A DNA stretch of 12,195 nucleotides from an uncultured Eubacteriales bacterium (GTDB lineage: Bacteria > Bacillota > Clostridia > Peptostreptococcales > Anaerovoracaceae). Shown here one piece after another: positions 1 through 8,374 of this stretch. The notes beneath the pieces are model-generated. The model made no database searches and was not told where the DNA came from. It worked only from the letters and a program-made list of their open reading frames with translations. Position 1 is the stretch's first letter. Each line of letters starts with the position of its first letter. The DNA lies in the NCBI GenBank assembly GCA_905206455.1, contig CAJLHL010000074.1, positions 1 to 12,195 of the forward strand. Reading direction: 5' to 3'. The position numbers were made by a program, and so were the translations under genes.

Positions 1-370
1 AACAACAGCGGAATTTATTGAAGCGATAAAAGAATTATAAGTACTGGAATTAAACGAACTGGTTAAGGCTTGTGAAGAAGAATTCGGCGTATCCGCGGCA
101 GCAGGCGTAGTTGTTGCGGCAGGAGCAGACGCAGGCGCGGCTGGCGGAGCGGACGAACAGAGCGAATTCAACGTAGTTCTGGCTGAAGTAGGCGGCGAAA
201 AGATCAAGGTTATCAAGGCTGTAAGAGAAATCACAGGCCTGGGTCTGAAGGAAGCGAAGGAAGTCGTAGACGGAGCTCCTTCCAACCTCAAGGAAAATGT
301 TGAGAAGGCTGAAGCTGACGATATCAAGGCTAAGCTGGAAGCTGTCGGCGCTGTTGTCGAAGTTAAATAG
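1..370 (+). CDS. rplL: 50S ribosomal protein L7/L12, 5' end outside window, with an in-frame TAA
   Basis: L7/L12 forms the flexible stalk of the large ribosomal subunit that recruits and activates translational GTPases such as EF-Tu and EF-G. The frame from base 2 reads TTAEFIEAIKEL, then TAA (38-40), then VLELNELVKACEEEFGV, an Ala/Gly-rich hinge, and the globular C-terminal domain with the hallmark KIKVIKAVREITGLGLKEAK, ending VEVK at TAG 368-370. Apart from the stop the frame is intact over about 122 codons, close to the family's full length; the start codon lies just upstream of the window. The stop sits in the N-terminal domain that dimerises and binds L10, where relatives usually have Ser, Lys or Thr. 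One base change (TCA or AAA to TAA) explains it. No ATG, GTG or TTG follows in frame to restart translation. Identity is certain; whether this copy is truly broken or the base is a sequence error is open. Confidence 0.9.
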
Positions 371-393
371 TTTAACCGGTAATCTGAATTTTC

Positions 394-423
394 AAAAGGC
401 ACTGCACAGGCAGTGCCTTTTTT
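394..423 (+). terminator. Intrinsic terminator after rplL
   Basis: An 11-bp perfect stem pairs AAAAGGCACTG (394-404) with CAGTGCCTTTT (411-421) around a 6-base loop CACAGG, and runs into a T tract (418-423, then CTTTTTA). It lies 23 bp after the rplL stop and before the rpoB promoter. It should end or attenuate transcripts from the upstream ribosomal protein genes, lowering the share that reads through into rpoBC. Confidence 0.92.
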
Positions 424-559
424 CTTTTTATTCCGCTTTGAGCCGCATCTTTGGCGGAGTTCTTTCTTCGTTTCTTTTTCGCGGCGCCGTAGCCGATGGT
501 ATGTGTTTTTGTGTAAAAGGAATGAAGTATACAAAATATAGTTTTTTTGGAAAGTAAGA

Positions 560-588
560 TTGACTAACTATTAAAAATATGGTATCAT
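560..588 (+). promoter_or_regulatory. SigA-type promoter for rpoB-rpoC
   Basis: TTGACT (560-565) as the -35 and TATCAT (583-588) as the -10 are separated by 17 bp, each one base from consensus. A TGG at 580-582 gives an extended -10 (TGn). Start of transcription is expected near 595, leaving a leader of about 50 nt before rpoB. The rest of the rplL-rpoB gap (424-559) holds a pyrimidine-rich stretch, a short TCCGC/GCGGA inverted repeat (432-436 with 454-458) and an AT-rich block upstream of the -35 that may act as an UP-like element. Confidence 0.75.
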
Positions 589-645
589 ACAATACTGCTA
601 CGCCACTACACTTATGTATTTGTTTGCATGCAAGGAGTGATGAAT

Positions 646-3600
646 ATGCCACAGCCTGTCAAAATAGGCAAAAAGACGAGAATGAGCTATGCCAAGATCA
701 AAGAAGTAGCTCAGATGCCACATCTTCTGGAAATCCAGAATAATTCCTATAAGTGGTTTATCGAAGAAGGACTGAAAGAAGTATTTGAAGATATCTCTCC
801 GATCAATGATTACGCGGGTAATCTGGTATTGGAATTTATCGATTATTCGCTCAGCGATTCTCCAAAGTATGGCCAGGAGGAGTGTAAGGAACGCGATGTG
901 ACTTATGCTGCGCCTCTTCGCGTAAAGGCACGTCTTGTGAATAAAGAGACGGGAGAAGTGAAAGAACAGGAAGTGTTCATGGGAGATTTTCCTCTCATGA
1001 CCGAAAAGGGCACGTTTATTTATAACGGTGCGGAGAGAGTTGTCGTCACACAGCTGGTCAGATCTCCGGGACCGTATTATGCGGTCGCGATCGATAAATC
1101 GAACAATAGTCTCTACTCCACAACCATCATTCCGAACAGAGGTGCGTGGCTCGAATATGAAACGGACTCCAACGAGATTATTTCAGTAAGAGTGGACCGT
1201 ACCCGTAAACAGCCGGTTACGACGCTTCTTCGAGCATTCGGTTTCGGTACGGATGAAGAAATCATCGAACTTTTCGGAGAAGACGATCGTCTTCTGAAAA
1301 CTCTCGAAAGAGATACTACAAATAATTATGAAGAAGGTCTGAAAGAAATCTATAAGAAGCTGCGTCCAGGTGAGCCTCCTACGGTGGAGAGCGCCAAGTC
1401 GCTGCTGGATTCGTTATTTTTTGACCCGAAAAGATATGACCTTGCAAAGGTAGGCAGATATAAATATAACAAGAAGCTGGGACTTTCCAACAGGATCACC
1501 GGATGCAGAGCGGTTGAGGATATCGTAGATCCGAACACAGGGGAACTTCTGGTGGAAGCTGATCAGATCATTTCCAGAGATACTGCGGTCCAGATCGAAA
1601 ATGCCGGCATCGTTTTCGTATGGGTATACGATATGCACGACACTGGGAAAAAAGTCAAGGTTATCGGAAATAATTTCGTAGACATCGGCGCATATGTGGA
1701 ATATGACTTGTCCGACACAAAAGTGGCGAACAAGGTGTTTTACCCTGCCCTGATGAAACTCCTCAGAGAAAACGAAGGAGTCAGCGAATCGGAACTCAAG
1801 AGAATTCTCCATGAAAAACGTCATGAGCTTTCTCCAAAACATATATTAATTGAAGATATTATCGCTTCGGTGAGCTATATCCTCAATCTCAATCACAATA
1901 TCGGCACTGTGGATGATATCGACCACCTGGGCAACCGCCGCCTGAGAACCGTAGGAGAACTCCTGCAGAATCAGTTCCGTATCGGCCTTGCCAGGATGGA
2001 AAGAGTCGTCAAGGAGAGAATGACGATTCAGGATGTGGAAGCGGCAACTCCGCAGGCTCTGATGAATATCCGGCCAGTCACGGCGGCTATCAAAGAATTT
2101 TTCGGCAGCTCGCAGCTCTCTCAGTTCATGGACCAGAACAATCCGCTGAGCGAACTGACTCACAAGAGAAGATTGTCGGCTCTCGGTCCGGGCGGTCTTT
2201 CCAGAGAGAGAGCGGGTTTTGAGGTGCGGGATGTACATCATTCCCATTATGGAAGAATGTGTCCGATCGAGACTCCGGAAGGTCCGAATATCGGTCTGAT
2301 CGGTTCTCTCACCACATACGGCCGTGTGAACGAGTACGGTTTTATCGAAACGCCGTATCGTCTTGTCGATAAGGAGACAGGCATCGTCACAGATACGATC
2401 CATTATCTGACGGCAGATGAAGAAGAACCTATGATTATCGCTCAGGCGAATGAGCCTTTGGATGAGGATCACAGATTTGTCAATGCGAAAGTAGCGTCGA
2501 GAGGTGTCGGCGGCGAGATCGACCTGGTTCCGAGAGAAAAGATCGACTATATGGACGTTTCTCCGAAGCAGGTAGTTTCTCTGGCGACAGCGCTCATTCC
2601 GTTCCTCGAGCACGATGATGCGAACCGTGCGCTGATGGGAGCAAACATGCAGAGACAGGCGGTTCCGCTTCTCATCGCGGACGCTCCGATCGTCGGTACC
2701 GGGATGGAAGCGATCGCCGCACACGATTCCCGTGTCGTCGTCATCGCTGAAAATGCAGGAACCGTAGAATACGTAGATGCAAAAAAGATTATCATCCGCC
2801 GTGACAGCGACGGTGGCAAGGATGTATATAACCTGCTGAAGTTCAAAAGATCCAACCAGGGCACCTGTCTCAATCAGACGCCGATCGTAAGCAAAAATGA
2901 ACGCATTGAAGAAGGTGAGATTATCGCAGACGGTCCGTCCACGGACAATGGTGATCTGGCCCTCGGCAGAAATATGCTGGTAGGCTTCATGACATGGGAA
3001 GGCTATAATTACGAAGACGCGATCATTTTAAACGAAAGACTTCTCATGGACGACGCCCTGACGTCGATTCATATCGAAGAGTACGAATCCGAGTCCAGAG
3101 ATACGAAGCTGGGACCGGAAGAGATCACGAGAGATATTCCGAACGTAGGCGAGGACGCGCTGAGAGATCTGGATGAAGAAGGTATCATCCGTATCGGTGC
3201 GGAGGTAAACGCTTCCGATATTCTGGTGGGTAAGGTCACTCCTAAGGGGGAGACTGAACTGACCGCGGAGGAACGCCTTCTCCGGGCGATTTTCGGTGAA
3301 AAAGCCAGAGAAGTGAGAGACACTTCTCTCCGGCTGCCTCACGGCGAAACGGGAATCGTTGTGGACGTGAAGATTTTCTCGAGAGAAAACGGCGACGAAC
3401 TGCCGCCGGGTGTAAATAAATTAGTAAGATGCTATGTCGCTACGAAGAGAAAGATCAATGTGGGCGACAAGATGGCGGGACGTCACGGAAATAAGGGCGT
3501 TATCTCCCGTATCCTTCCGCAGGAGGATATGCCTTTTACAGAAGACGGCACAACCCTCGAGGTCATGCTGAATCCGCTGGGCGTACCTTCGCGAATGAAT

Positions 3601-4380
3601 GTCGGACAGGTGCTGGAGACGCACATCGGTCTGGCGGCGAGACGAAAGGGATGGTTCATCGCTACGCCGGTATTCGACGGTGCGATGGAAGAGGACATCC
3701 AGGATCTCTTCAAAGAAGCGGATATTCCTCCGACAGGAAAACTCTGGATGCGAGACGGCAGGACCGGCGAATATTTCGATAATCCGGTAACCGTAGGTAT
3801 CATGTATATGCTGAAGCTTCACCACCTCGTAGATGATAAGATTCACGCGAGAAGTACTGGTCCGTATTCCATGGTTACACAGCAGCCTTTGGGCGGAAAA
3901 GCTCAGTTCGGCGGCCAGCGTTTCGGAGAGATGGAAGTATGGGCTTTGGAGGCTTACGGTGCAGCGTACACGCTGCAGGAAATCCTGACGGTAAAGTCAG
4001 ACGATGTCGTAGGTCGTGTGAAGACGTACGAAGCTATCGTTAAAGGTGAGAATATACCGGAACCGGGTATTCCTGAATCTTTCAAGGTGCTCATCAAGGA
4101 AATGCAGAGTCTGGCCCTCGATGTAAAGATGTTCAACGACAGAGGAGAGGAAGTGGAACTGAAAGATTCCTACGATACAGAACTGCTTCCTGAATTGGAA
4201 AAGATCATCGCCAGCGACGTCGACAAAACGACAGCCGCTGAAGAATATTTCGAAGAAGGCTCGGGCTTTTCGGAAAAGAATCCGGAAGAGGATGAAAACG
4301 AAGAGGTTTTCACGGAAGCGGAGGAAGAAGAACCGGATACTTTCGAGGAAGACTTCGAAGAATTTTCAGGCGAAGAGTAA
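646..4380 (+). CDS. rpoB: DNA-directed RNA polymerase subunit beta
   Basis: This is the beta subunit of the core RNA polymerase, forming one pincer and part of the active centre with beta'. I place the start at ATG 646 because AAGGAG (632-637) lies 8 bp before it; in-frame ATGs at 628 and 640 are respectively upstream of and too close to that site. The product is 1244 aa, normal for clostridia. The rifampicin pocket, SQLSQFMDQNNPLS followed by THKRRLSALGPGG, is wild type, with D496, H506 and S511 matching E. coli D516, H526 and S531. Active-centre lysines K942 and K950 lie in GDKMAGRHGNKGV, equivalent to E. coli K1065 and K1073. The conserved C-terminal block GGKAQFGGQRFGEMEVWALE contacts beta'. 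After it comes an acidic tail (about 1197-1244, 24 of 48 residues Asp or Glu). It is co-transcribed with rpoC, 120 bp downstream. Confidence 0.99.
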   Translation: MPQPVKIGKKTRMSYAKIKEVAQMPHLLEIQNNSYKWFIEEGLKEVFEDISPINDYAGNLVLEFIDYSLSDSPKYGQEECKERDVTYAAPLRVKARLVNKETGEVKEQEVFMGDFPLMTEKGTFIYNGAERVVVTQLVRSPGPYYAVAIDKSNNSLYSTTIIPNRGAWLEYETDSNEIISVRVDRTRKQPVTTLLRAFGFGTDEEIIELFGEDDRLLKTLERDTTNNYEEGLKEIYKKLRPGEPPTVESAKSLLDSLFFDPKRYDLAKVGRYKYNKKLGLSNRITGCRAVEDIVDPNTGELLVEADQIISRDTAVQIENAGIVFVWVYDMHDTGKKVKVIGNNFVDIGAYVEYDLSDTKVANKVFYPALMKLLRENEGVSESELKRILHEKRHELSPKHILIEDIIASVSYILNLNHNIGTVDDIDHLGNRRLRTVGELLQNQFRIGLARMERVVKERMTIQDVEAATPQALMNIRPVTAAIKEFFGSSQLSQFMDQNNPLSELTHKRRLSALGPGGLSRERAGFEVRDVHHSHYGRMCPIETPEGPNIGLIGSLTTYGRVNEYGFIETPYRLVDKETGIVTDTIHYLTADEEEPMIIAQANEPLDEDHRFVNAKVASRGVGGEIDLVPREKIDYMDVSPKQVVSLATALIPFLEHDDANRALMGANMQRQAVPLLIADAPIVGTGMEAIAAHDSRVVVIAENAGTVEYVDAKKIIIRRDSDGGKDVYNLLKFKRSNQGTCLNQTPIVSKNERIEEGEIIADGPSTDNGDLALGRNMLVGFMTWEGYNYEDAIILNERLLMDDALTSIHIEEYESESRDTKLGPEEITRDIPNVGEDALRDLDEEGIIRIGAEVNASDILVGKVTPKGETELTAEERLLRAIFGEKAREVRDTSLRLPHGETGIVVDVKIFSRENGDELPPGVNKLVRCYVATKRKINVGDKMAGRHGNKGVISRILPQEDMPFTEDGTTLEVMLNPLGVPSRMNVGQVLETHIGLAARRKGWFIATPVFDGAMEEDIQDLFKEADIPPTGKLWMRDGRTGEYFDNPVTVGIMYMLKLHHLVDDKIHARSTGPYSMVTQQPLGGKAQFGGQRFGEMEVWALEAYGAAYTLQEILTVKSDDVVGRVKTYEAIVKGENIPEPGIPESFKVLIKEMQSLALDVKMFNDRGEEVELKDSYDTELLPELEKIIASDVDKTTAAEEYFEEGSGFSEKNPEEDENEEVFTEAEEEEPDTFEEDFEEFSGEE

Positions 4381-4404
4381 AGATTCTCCGGAACATCGGC
4401 CAAA

Positions 4405-4430
4405 ACTCCGCAGGATACTTTCCGCGGAGT
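4405..4430 (+). other. Stem-loop in the rpoB-rpoC gap
   Basis: ACTCCGC (4405-4411) pairs perfectly with GCGGAGT (4424-4430). GGA (4413-4415) and TCC (4421-4423) extend the stem inward past a bulged A4412 to a 5-base loop, giving 10 bp. No T tract follows, so it is not an intrinsic terminator. It could stabilise the message, serve as an RNase processing site, or help set the rpoB to rpoC ratio. The role is inference; the inverted repeat is seen directly. Confidence 0.55.
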
Positions 4431-4500
4431 CCGGTGACCGCATCGGGGAATAAAAAACGTAACCACTATTTTGATGAGAACAGAAAAGGGGGGACACTCC

Positions 4501-7500
4501 TTGCACGAACTGAATAATTTTGAAGCATTACAGATAAGTCTCGCATCTACCGAAAAGATCAGGAGCTGGTCGAGAGGCGAGGTTACGAAACCGGAAACGA
4601 TCAATTACAGAACCTTAAAGCCTGAAAAAGACGGCCTTTATTGTGAAAGGATTTTCGGACCGCAGAAAGACTGGGAATGTCACTGCGGAAAATATAAAAG
4701 AATCAGATACAAGGGTATCGTCTGCGACCGGTGCGGCGTAGAAATCACAAAATCTAAAGTCAGACGTGAGCGTATGGGGCACATCGAACTCGCGGCGCCT
4801 GTATCTCACATTTGGTATTTTAAGGGGATCCCGAGCAGAATGGGCCTCATTCTCGACATTTCTCCGAGGAATCTGGAAAGGGTGCTGTATTTCGCGGCAT
4901 ATATCGTCACAGATCCGGGAAAAGGCACCAATCTGGCGTACAAAGAAATTCTGACGGAAACTCAGTACAGAGAAGCGCGGGACATGTACGGCGATTCCTT
5001 TAAAGCAGGCATGGGCGCGGAAGCGGTTCGCGAACTCCTGACGCAGATCGATCTGGATGATCTCTCCACGGATCTGAGAGAGAAGCTGAAGGACGCCAGC
5101 GGTCAGAAAAAGATCAGAATCGTCAGACGTCTCGAAGTCATCGAGGCTCTGAGAATTTCCGGAAACAAGCCGGAGTGGATGATCCTGGAAGTCATTCCGG
5201 TCATTCCGCCGGATCTGAGACCTATGGTACAGTTAGACGGCGGCAGATTTGCCACTTCCGATTTAAACGATCTGTACAGAAGAGTCATCAACAGAAACAA
5301 CAGATTAAAGCGATTGCTGGATCTGGGTGCGCCTGACATCATCGTCAGAAATGAAAAGCGCATGCTTCAGGAAGCGGTAGACGCTCTGATCGACAACGGC
5401 AGAAGAGGACGTCCTGTAACGGGGCCGGGCGGAAGACCGCTGAAGTCTCTTTCCGATATGCTCAAGGGCAAGCAGGGACGTTTCCGTCAGAATCTGCTGG
5501 GCAAGAGAGTGGACTATTCCGGCCGTTCAGTAATCGTCGTAGGTCCGGAACTCAAATTCTATCAGTGCGGCCTGCCTAAGAAAATGGCTTTGGAGCTCTT
5601 TAAGCCGTTTATCATGAAGAAACTGGTGGAAAATGATATCGCTCATAACATCAAGAGCGCTAAGCGCATGGTGGAAAAGGTAAAGCCGGAAGTATGGGAT
5701 GTGCTCGATGAAGTCATTAAAGAACATCCTGTACTGCTCAACCGTGCTCCGACCCTTCACCGTCTGGGTATTCAGGCATTTGAGCCGGTGCTGGTGGAAG
5801 GCAAGGCGATCAAACTGCATCCGCTGGTATGTACGGCGTACAATGCGGACTTTGACGGGGATCAGATGGCAGTGCATCTCCCTCTCTCAGTGGAAGCTCA
5901 GGCGGAAGCCAGATATCTGATGCTCTCCGTAAACAATATCCTCGCGCCGAAGGACGGTTCTCCGATTACAACGCCGACACAGGATATGATCCTGGGAAGT
6001 TATTATCTGACGCACCCGGGTTCTGAAAACAGAGATACCTATGCGGAGCGGGGCGATGGTAAAATTTTCGCCGATTTCGACGAACTGATCATGGCTTACA
6101 GCACACATGTGGTGGGTATTCATGCCCGCGTAAAGGTCCGGATCAAAGGATCGGAAGACGATCCGGGCAGACTGGTGGAATCCACGGTTGGCAGATTTAT
6201 TTTCAACCAGAACATTCCTCAGGATCTGGGATTTGTGGACAGAACTCAGGATCCGTACAGCCTGGAAGTCGATTTCCTGTGCGATAAGAAAAAGCTGGGG
6301 CAGATCATCGACAAGTGTTACAAAGCTCACGGCAACACCGGAACGGCGGAGATGCTGGATCACATCAAGTCTATGGGTTACCATTATTCCACTATCGCTG
6401 CGGTGACGATCAGCGTATCCGATATGGAGATTCCGGATTCTAAGCCGGAGATTATCGCTAAGGCGAATGAAGTCGTCGATAAATATCAGACAGCTTACAG
6501 ACGCGGTCTGATGTCAGATGAAGAAAGATACGAAAAAGTTATCCAGACGTGGAATACTACCACAGAGAAGATCGCAGACGAACTGATGGATTCCCTCGGT
6601 TCCCTGAACAACCTGTTCATCATGGCTCACTCGGGAGCCCGGGGAAGCAAGAACCAGATCAAGCAGGTCGGCGGTATGCGAGGTCTCATGGCTAACGCTT
6701 CCGGTAAGACGATCGAGATTCCGATCACGGCGAATTTCCGCGAAGGTCTTTCTATTCTGGACTACTTCATCTCCTCCAACGGCGCCCGGAAGGGGCTGTC
6801 AGATACGGCTCTGAGAACAGCCGATTCCGGATACCTGACGAGACGTCTCGTAGATGTCAGCCACAATGTGATCGTAAGGGAGATCGACTGCGGCACAGAT
6901 GAGGGGATTGAAGTGCGGGCATTCGCCGACGGCAAAGAGGTTATCGAATCTCTGAAGCTGAGAATCGCGGGAAGAACAGCCAGCGAAGACATTTATCATC
7001 CGAAGACAGGAAAGCTTCTGGTGGCGAAAAACGAAGAGATTACGGATGCACAGGCAGAAACGGTGGAAAAATCGGGAATCGAATCAGTCAAGATTCGTTC
7101 GGTACTCACCTGCAAGAGTACCATCGGCGTCTGCGCTAAATGTTATGGAAGATGTCTGGCTACCGGGGAGACTGTCAATATCGGCGAGGCGGTCGGTATC
7201 ATGGCGGCACAGTCCATCGGAGAACCGGGCACACAGCTCACCATGCGTACGTTCCATACGGGCGGTGTAGCCGGCGGGGATATTACCCAGGGTCTTCCGA
7301 GAGTAGAAGAACTTTTCGAGGCGAGAAAGCCGAAGGGTCTCGCAGAAATCTGCGAAGCTGACGGTACGGTGGTGTCCATCGAATCGAGAAAAGACAATAA
7401 AACAGAAGTCAAAATTATGGGCGACGAGGAGATGGTCTATGTCATCCCTTACGGCGCGCGTCTGAAGGTAAAAGAAGGAGACTTTATCCAGGCTGGAAAC

Positions 7501-8205
7501 GGTATCACTCAGGGTCCTCTCAATCCTCATGATATTCTGAGAATTAACGGTGTGGAAGGCGTATACCAGTATCTCATCAAAGAAGTTCAGCGTGTATATA
7601 AGATGCAGGGCGTAGATATCAACGATAAGCATATCGAAGTAATCGTAAGCCAGATGCTGGGCAAGGTGAAAATCGATGAGCCGGGAGATACGAAGCTTCT
7701 TCCCGGAGCCCTGTATACGCAGCGCGAATTCGATGAGACGAACGCAGCTATGGAAGAAGAAGGTCTTCAGCCTGCGACCGGAAAAGTCTCGCTTCTCGGT
7801 ATCACAAAGGCATCCCTGGCGACGGATTCCTTCCTGTCGGCGGCATCTTTCCAGGAGACGACAAGGGTTCTCACCGATGCTGCGATCAAGGGGAAGGTCG
7901 ATCATCTGAGAGGTCTGAAAGAAAATGTCATCATCGGCAAGCTGATTCCTGCGGGTACCGGCATGAAGATCTACAAAGATATCGATCTGGATTACGGCGA
8001 AAACCTCGGAGTGATGGAAGAATACAAGCGCAGAAAGCGCGAAGAAGCGGAAGCCGCGCAGATGGGAGAAGAGTCCATATCGATGATTCAGGAGGCGTCG
8101 GAGGAAAGCGTCATTGACGACGAGCCTGCTGCTGAGACGGCGGAAAACGAAGAAAATATGCTTTTCTTCGAGGAAACAGAAGAAATTTCCGAAATTCAGG
8201 AATAA
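4501..8205 (+). CDS. rpoC: DNA-directed RNA polymerase subunit beta'
   Basis: This is the catalytic beta' subunit of RNA polymerase. I choose TTG 4501 as the start: it follows AAAAGGGGGG (4484-4493) by 7 bp and gives (M)HELNNFEALQ, matching clostridial RpoC N-termini (typically MFELNNF). ATG 4474 and TTG 4471 in the same frame lack a ribosome binding site and would add about 10 unconserved residues. The product is 1234 aa. Zinc site 1 is C60, C62, C75, C78. The Mg-binding NADFDGDQMAVH has D450, D452 and D454 (E. coli D460/462/464). The bridge helix is near 761-790. Zinc site 2 is C797, C871, C878, C881. The trigger loop near 895-922 carries M915 and H919 (E. coli M932 and H936) and lacks the large proteobacterial insertion. 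The C-terminal tail from about 1173 is acidic (23 of 62 residues). All catalytic elements are intact. Confidence 0.99.
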   Translation: MHELNNFEALQISLASTEKIRSWSRGEVTKPETINYRTLKPEKDGLYCERIFGPQKDWECHCGKYKRIRYKGIVCDRCGVEITKSKVRRERMGHIELAAPVSHIWYFKGIPSRMGLILDISPRNLERVLYFAAYIVTDPGKGTNLAYKEILTETQYREARDMYGDSFKAGMGAEAVRELLTQIDLDDLSTDLREKLKDASGQKKIRIVRRLEVIEALRISGNKPEWMILEVIPVIPPDLRPMVQLDGGRFATSDLNDLYRRVINRNNRLKRLLDLGAPDIIVRNEKRMLQEAVDALIDNGRRGRPVTGPGGRPLKSLSDMLKGKQGRFRQNLLGKRVDYSGRSVIVVGPELKFYQCGLPKKMALELFKPFIMKKLVENDIAHNIKSAKRMVEKVKPEVWDVLDEVIKEHPVLLNRAPTLHRLGIQAFEPVLVEGKAIKLHPLVCTAYNADFDGDQMAVHLPLSVEAQAEARYLMLSVNNILAPKDGSPITTPTQDMILGSYYLTHPGSENRDTYAERGDGKIFADFDELIMAYSTHVVGIHARVKVRIKGSEDDPGRLVESTVGRFIFNQNIPQDLGFVDRTQDPYSLEVDFLCDKKKLGQIIDKCYKAHGNTGTAEMLDHIKSMGYHYSTIAAVTISVSDMEIPDSKPEIIAKANEVVDKYQTAYRRGLMSDEERYEKVIQTWNTTTEKIADELMDSLGSLNNLFIMAHSGARGSKNQIKQVGGMRGLMANASGKTIEIPITANFREGLSILDYFISSNGARKGLSDTALRTADSGYLTRRLVDVSHNVIVREIDCGTDEGIEVRAFADGKEVIESLKLRIAGRTASEDIYHPKTGKLLVAKNEEITDAQAETVEKSGIESVKIRSVLTCKSTIGVCAKCYGRCLATGETVNIGEAVGIMAAQSIGEPGTQLTMRTFHTGGVAGGDITQGLPRVEELFEARKPKGLAEICEADGTVVSIESRKDNKTEVKIMGDEEMVYVIPYGARLKVKEGDFIQAGNGITQGPLNPHDILRINGVEGVYQYLIKEVQRVYKMQGVDINDKHIEVIVSQMLGKVKIDEPGDTKLLPGALYTQREFDETNAAMEEEGLQPATGKVSLLGITKASLATDSFLSAASFQETTRVLTDAAIKGKVDHLRGLKENVIIGKLIPAGTGMKIYKDIDLDYGENLGVMEEYKRRKREEAEAAQMGEESISMIQEASEESVIDDEPAAETAENEENMLFFEETEEISEIQE

Positions 8206-8236
8206 AAATTTAACAAAAAGCCGATGAAATATATGA

Positions 8237-8266
8237 TTGACATTGTCAGTATGAGAATGATATACT
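8237..8266 (+). promoter_or_regulatory. Promoter at the head of the str-type operon
   Basis: A perfect -35 TTGACA (8237-8242) and a -10 TATACT (8261-8266, one base from consensus) are separated by 18 bp. It starts 32 bp after the rpoC stop, and transcription should begin near 8273. It would drive rplGB-rpsL-rpsG-fusA-tuf, but the terminator-like hairpin 8291-8314 lies between it and the first gene, so its output is probably attenuated. Confidence 0.8.
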
Positions 8267-8290
8267 GAAGTTCGGTCTGCGGCAAACGAT

Positions 8291-8329
8291 CGGTGGCTGT
8301 GTGCGCAGCCACCGTTTTAGTTGTATTTT
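8291..8329 (+). terminator. Intrinsic terminator or attenuator between rpoC and rplGB
   Basis: CGGTGGCTG (8291-8299) and CAGCCACCG (8306-8314) form a perfect 9-bp GC-rich stem with a 6-base loop, followed by TTTTAGTTGTATTTT. It lies downstream of the promoter at 8237-8266, so it ends rpoBC read-through transcripts and can also stop str-operon transcripts after about 45-55 nt. A competing pairing is possible: GGTCTGCG (8274-8281) can pair with CGCAGCC (8304-8310) with one bulged T, using bases of the terminator's loop and 3' arm. That would be a candidate antiterminator. The terminator is well supported; the switch is inference. Confidence 0.8.
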
Positions 8330-8374
8330 GATTCATACAGGTAAAGTAAGACCGGAAAGATTATGAGGTGAACC

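Noticed and set aside
297..557. 86-aa plus-strand frame overlapping the rplL end
   Set aside because: It starts inside rplL in another frame and runs through the terminator at 394-423; the product is low in conserved features.
628..645. Upstream ATGs 628 and 640 as the rpoB start
   Set aside because: The AAGGAG at 632-637 is inside or only 2 bp before these; it is correctly spaced for ATG 646.
2101..2187. Possible rifampicin-resistance substitutions in rpoB
   Set aside because: The pocket residues checked (equivalents of D516, H526, R529 and S531) are all wild type.
1846..2724. Long open frame (292 aa) on the minus strand inside rpoB
   Set aside because: It lies wholly within the well-conserved rpoB coding sequence, has no recognisable domain, and is explained by codon bias in the sense frame. 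The same applies to minus-strand frames at 7084-7905 (rpoC), 9319-9900 (rpsG) and 11238-11972 (fusA).
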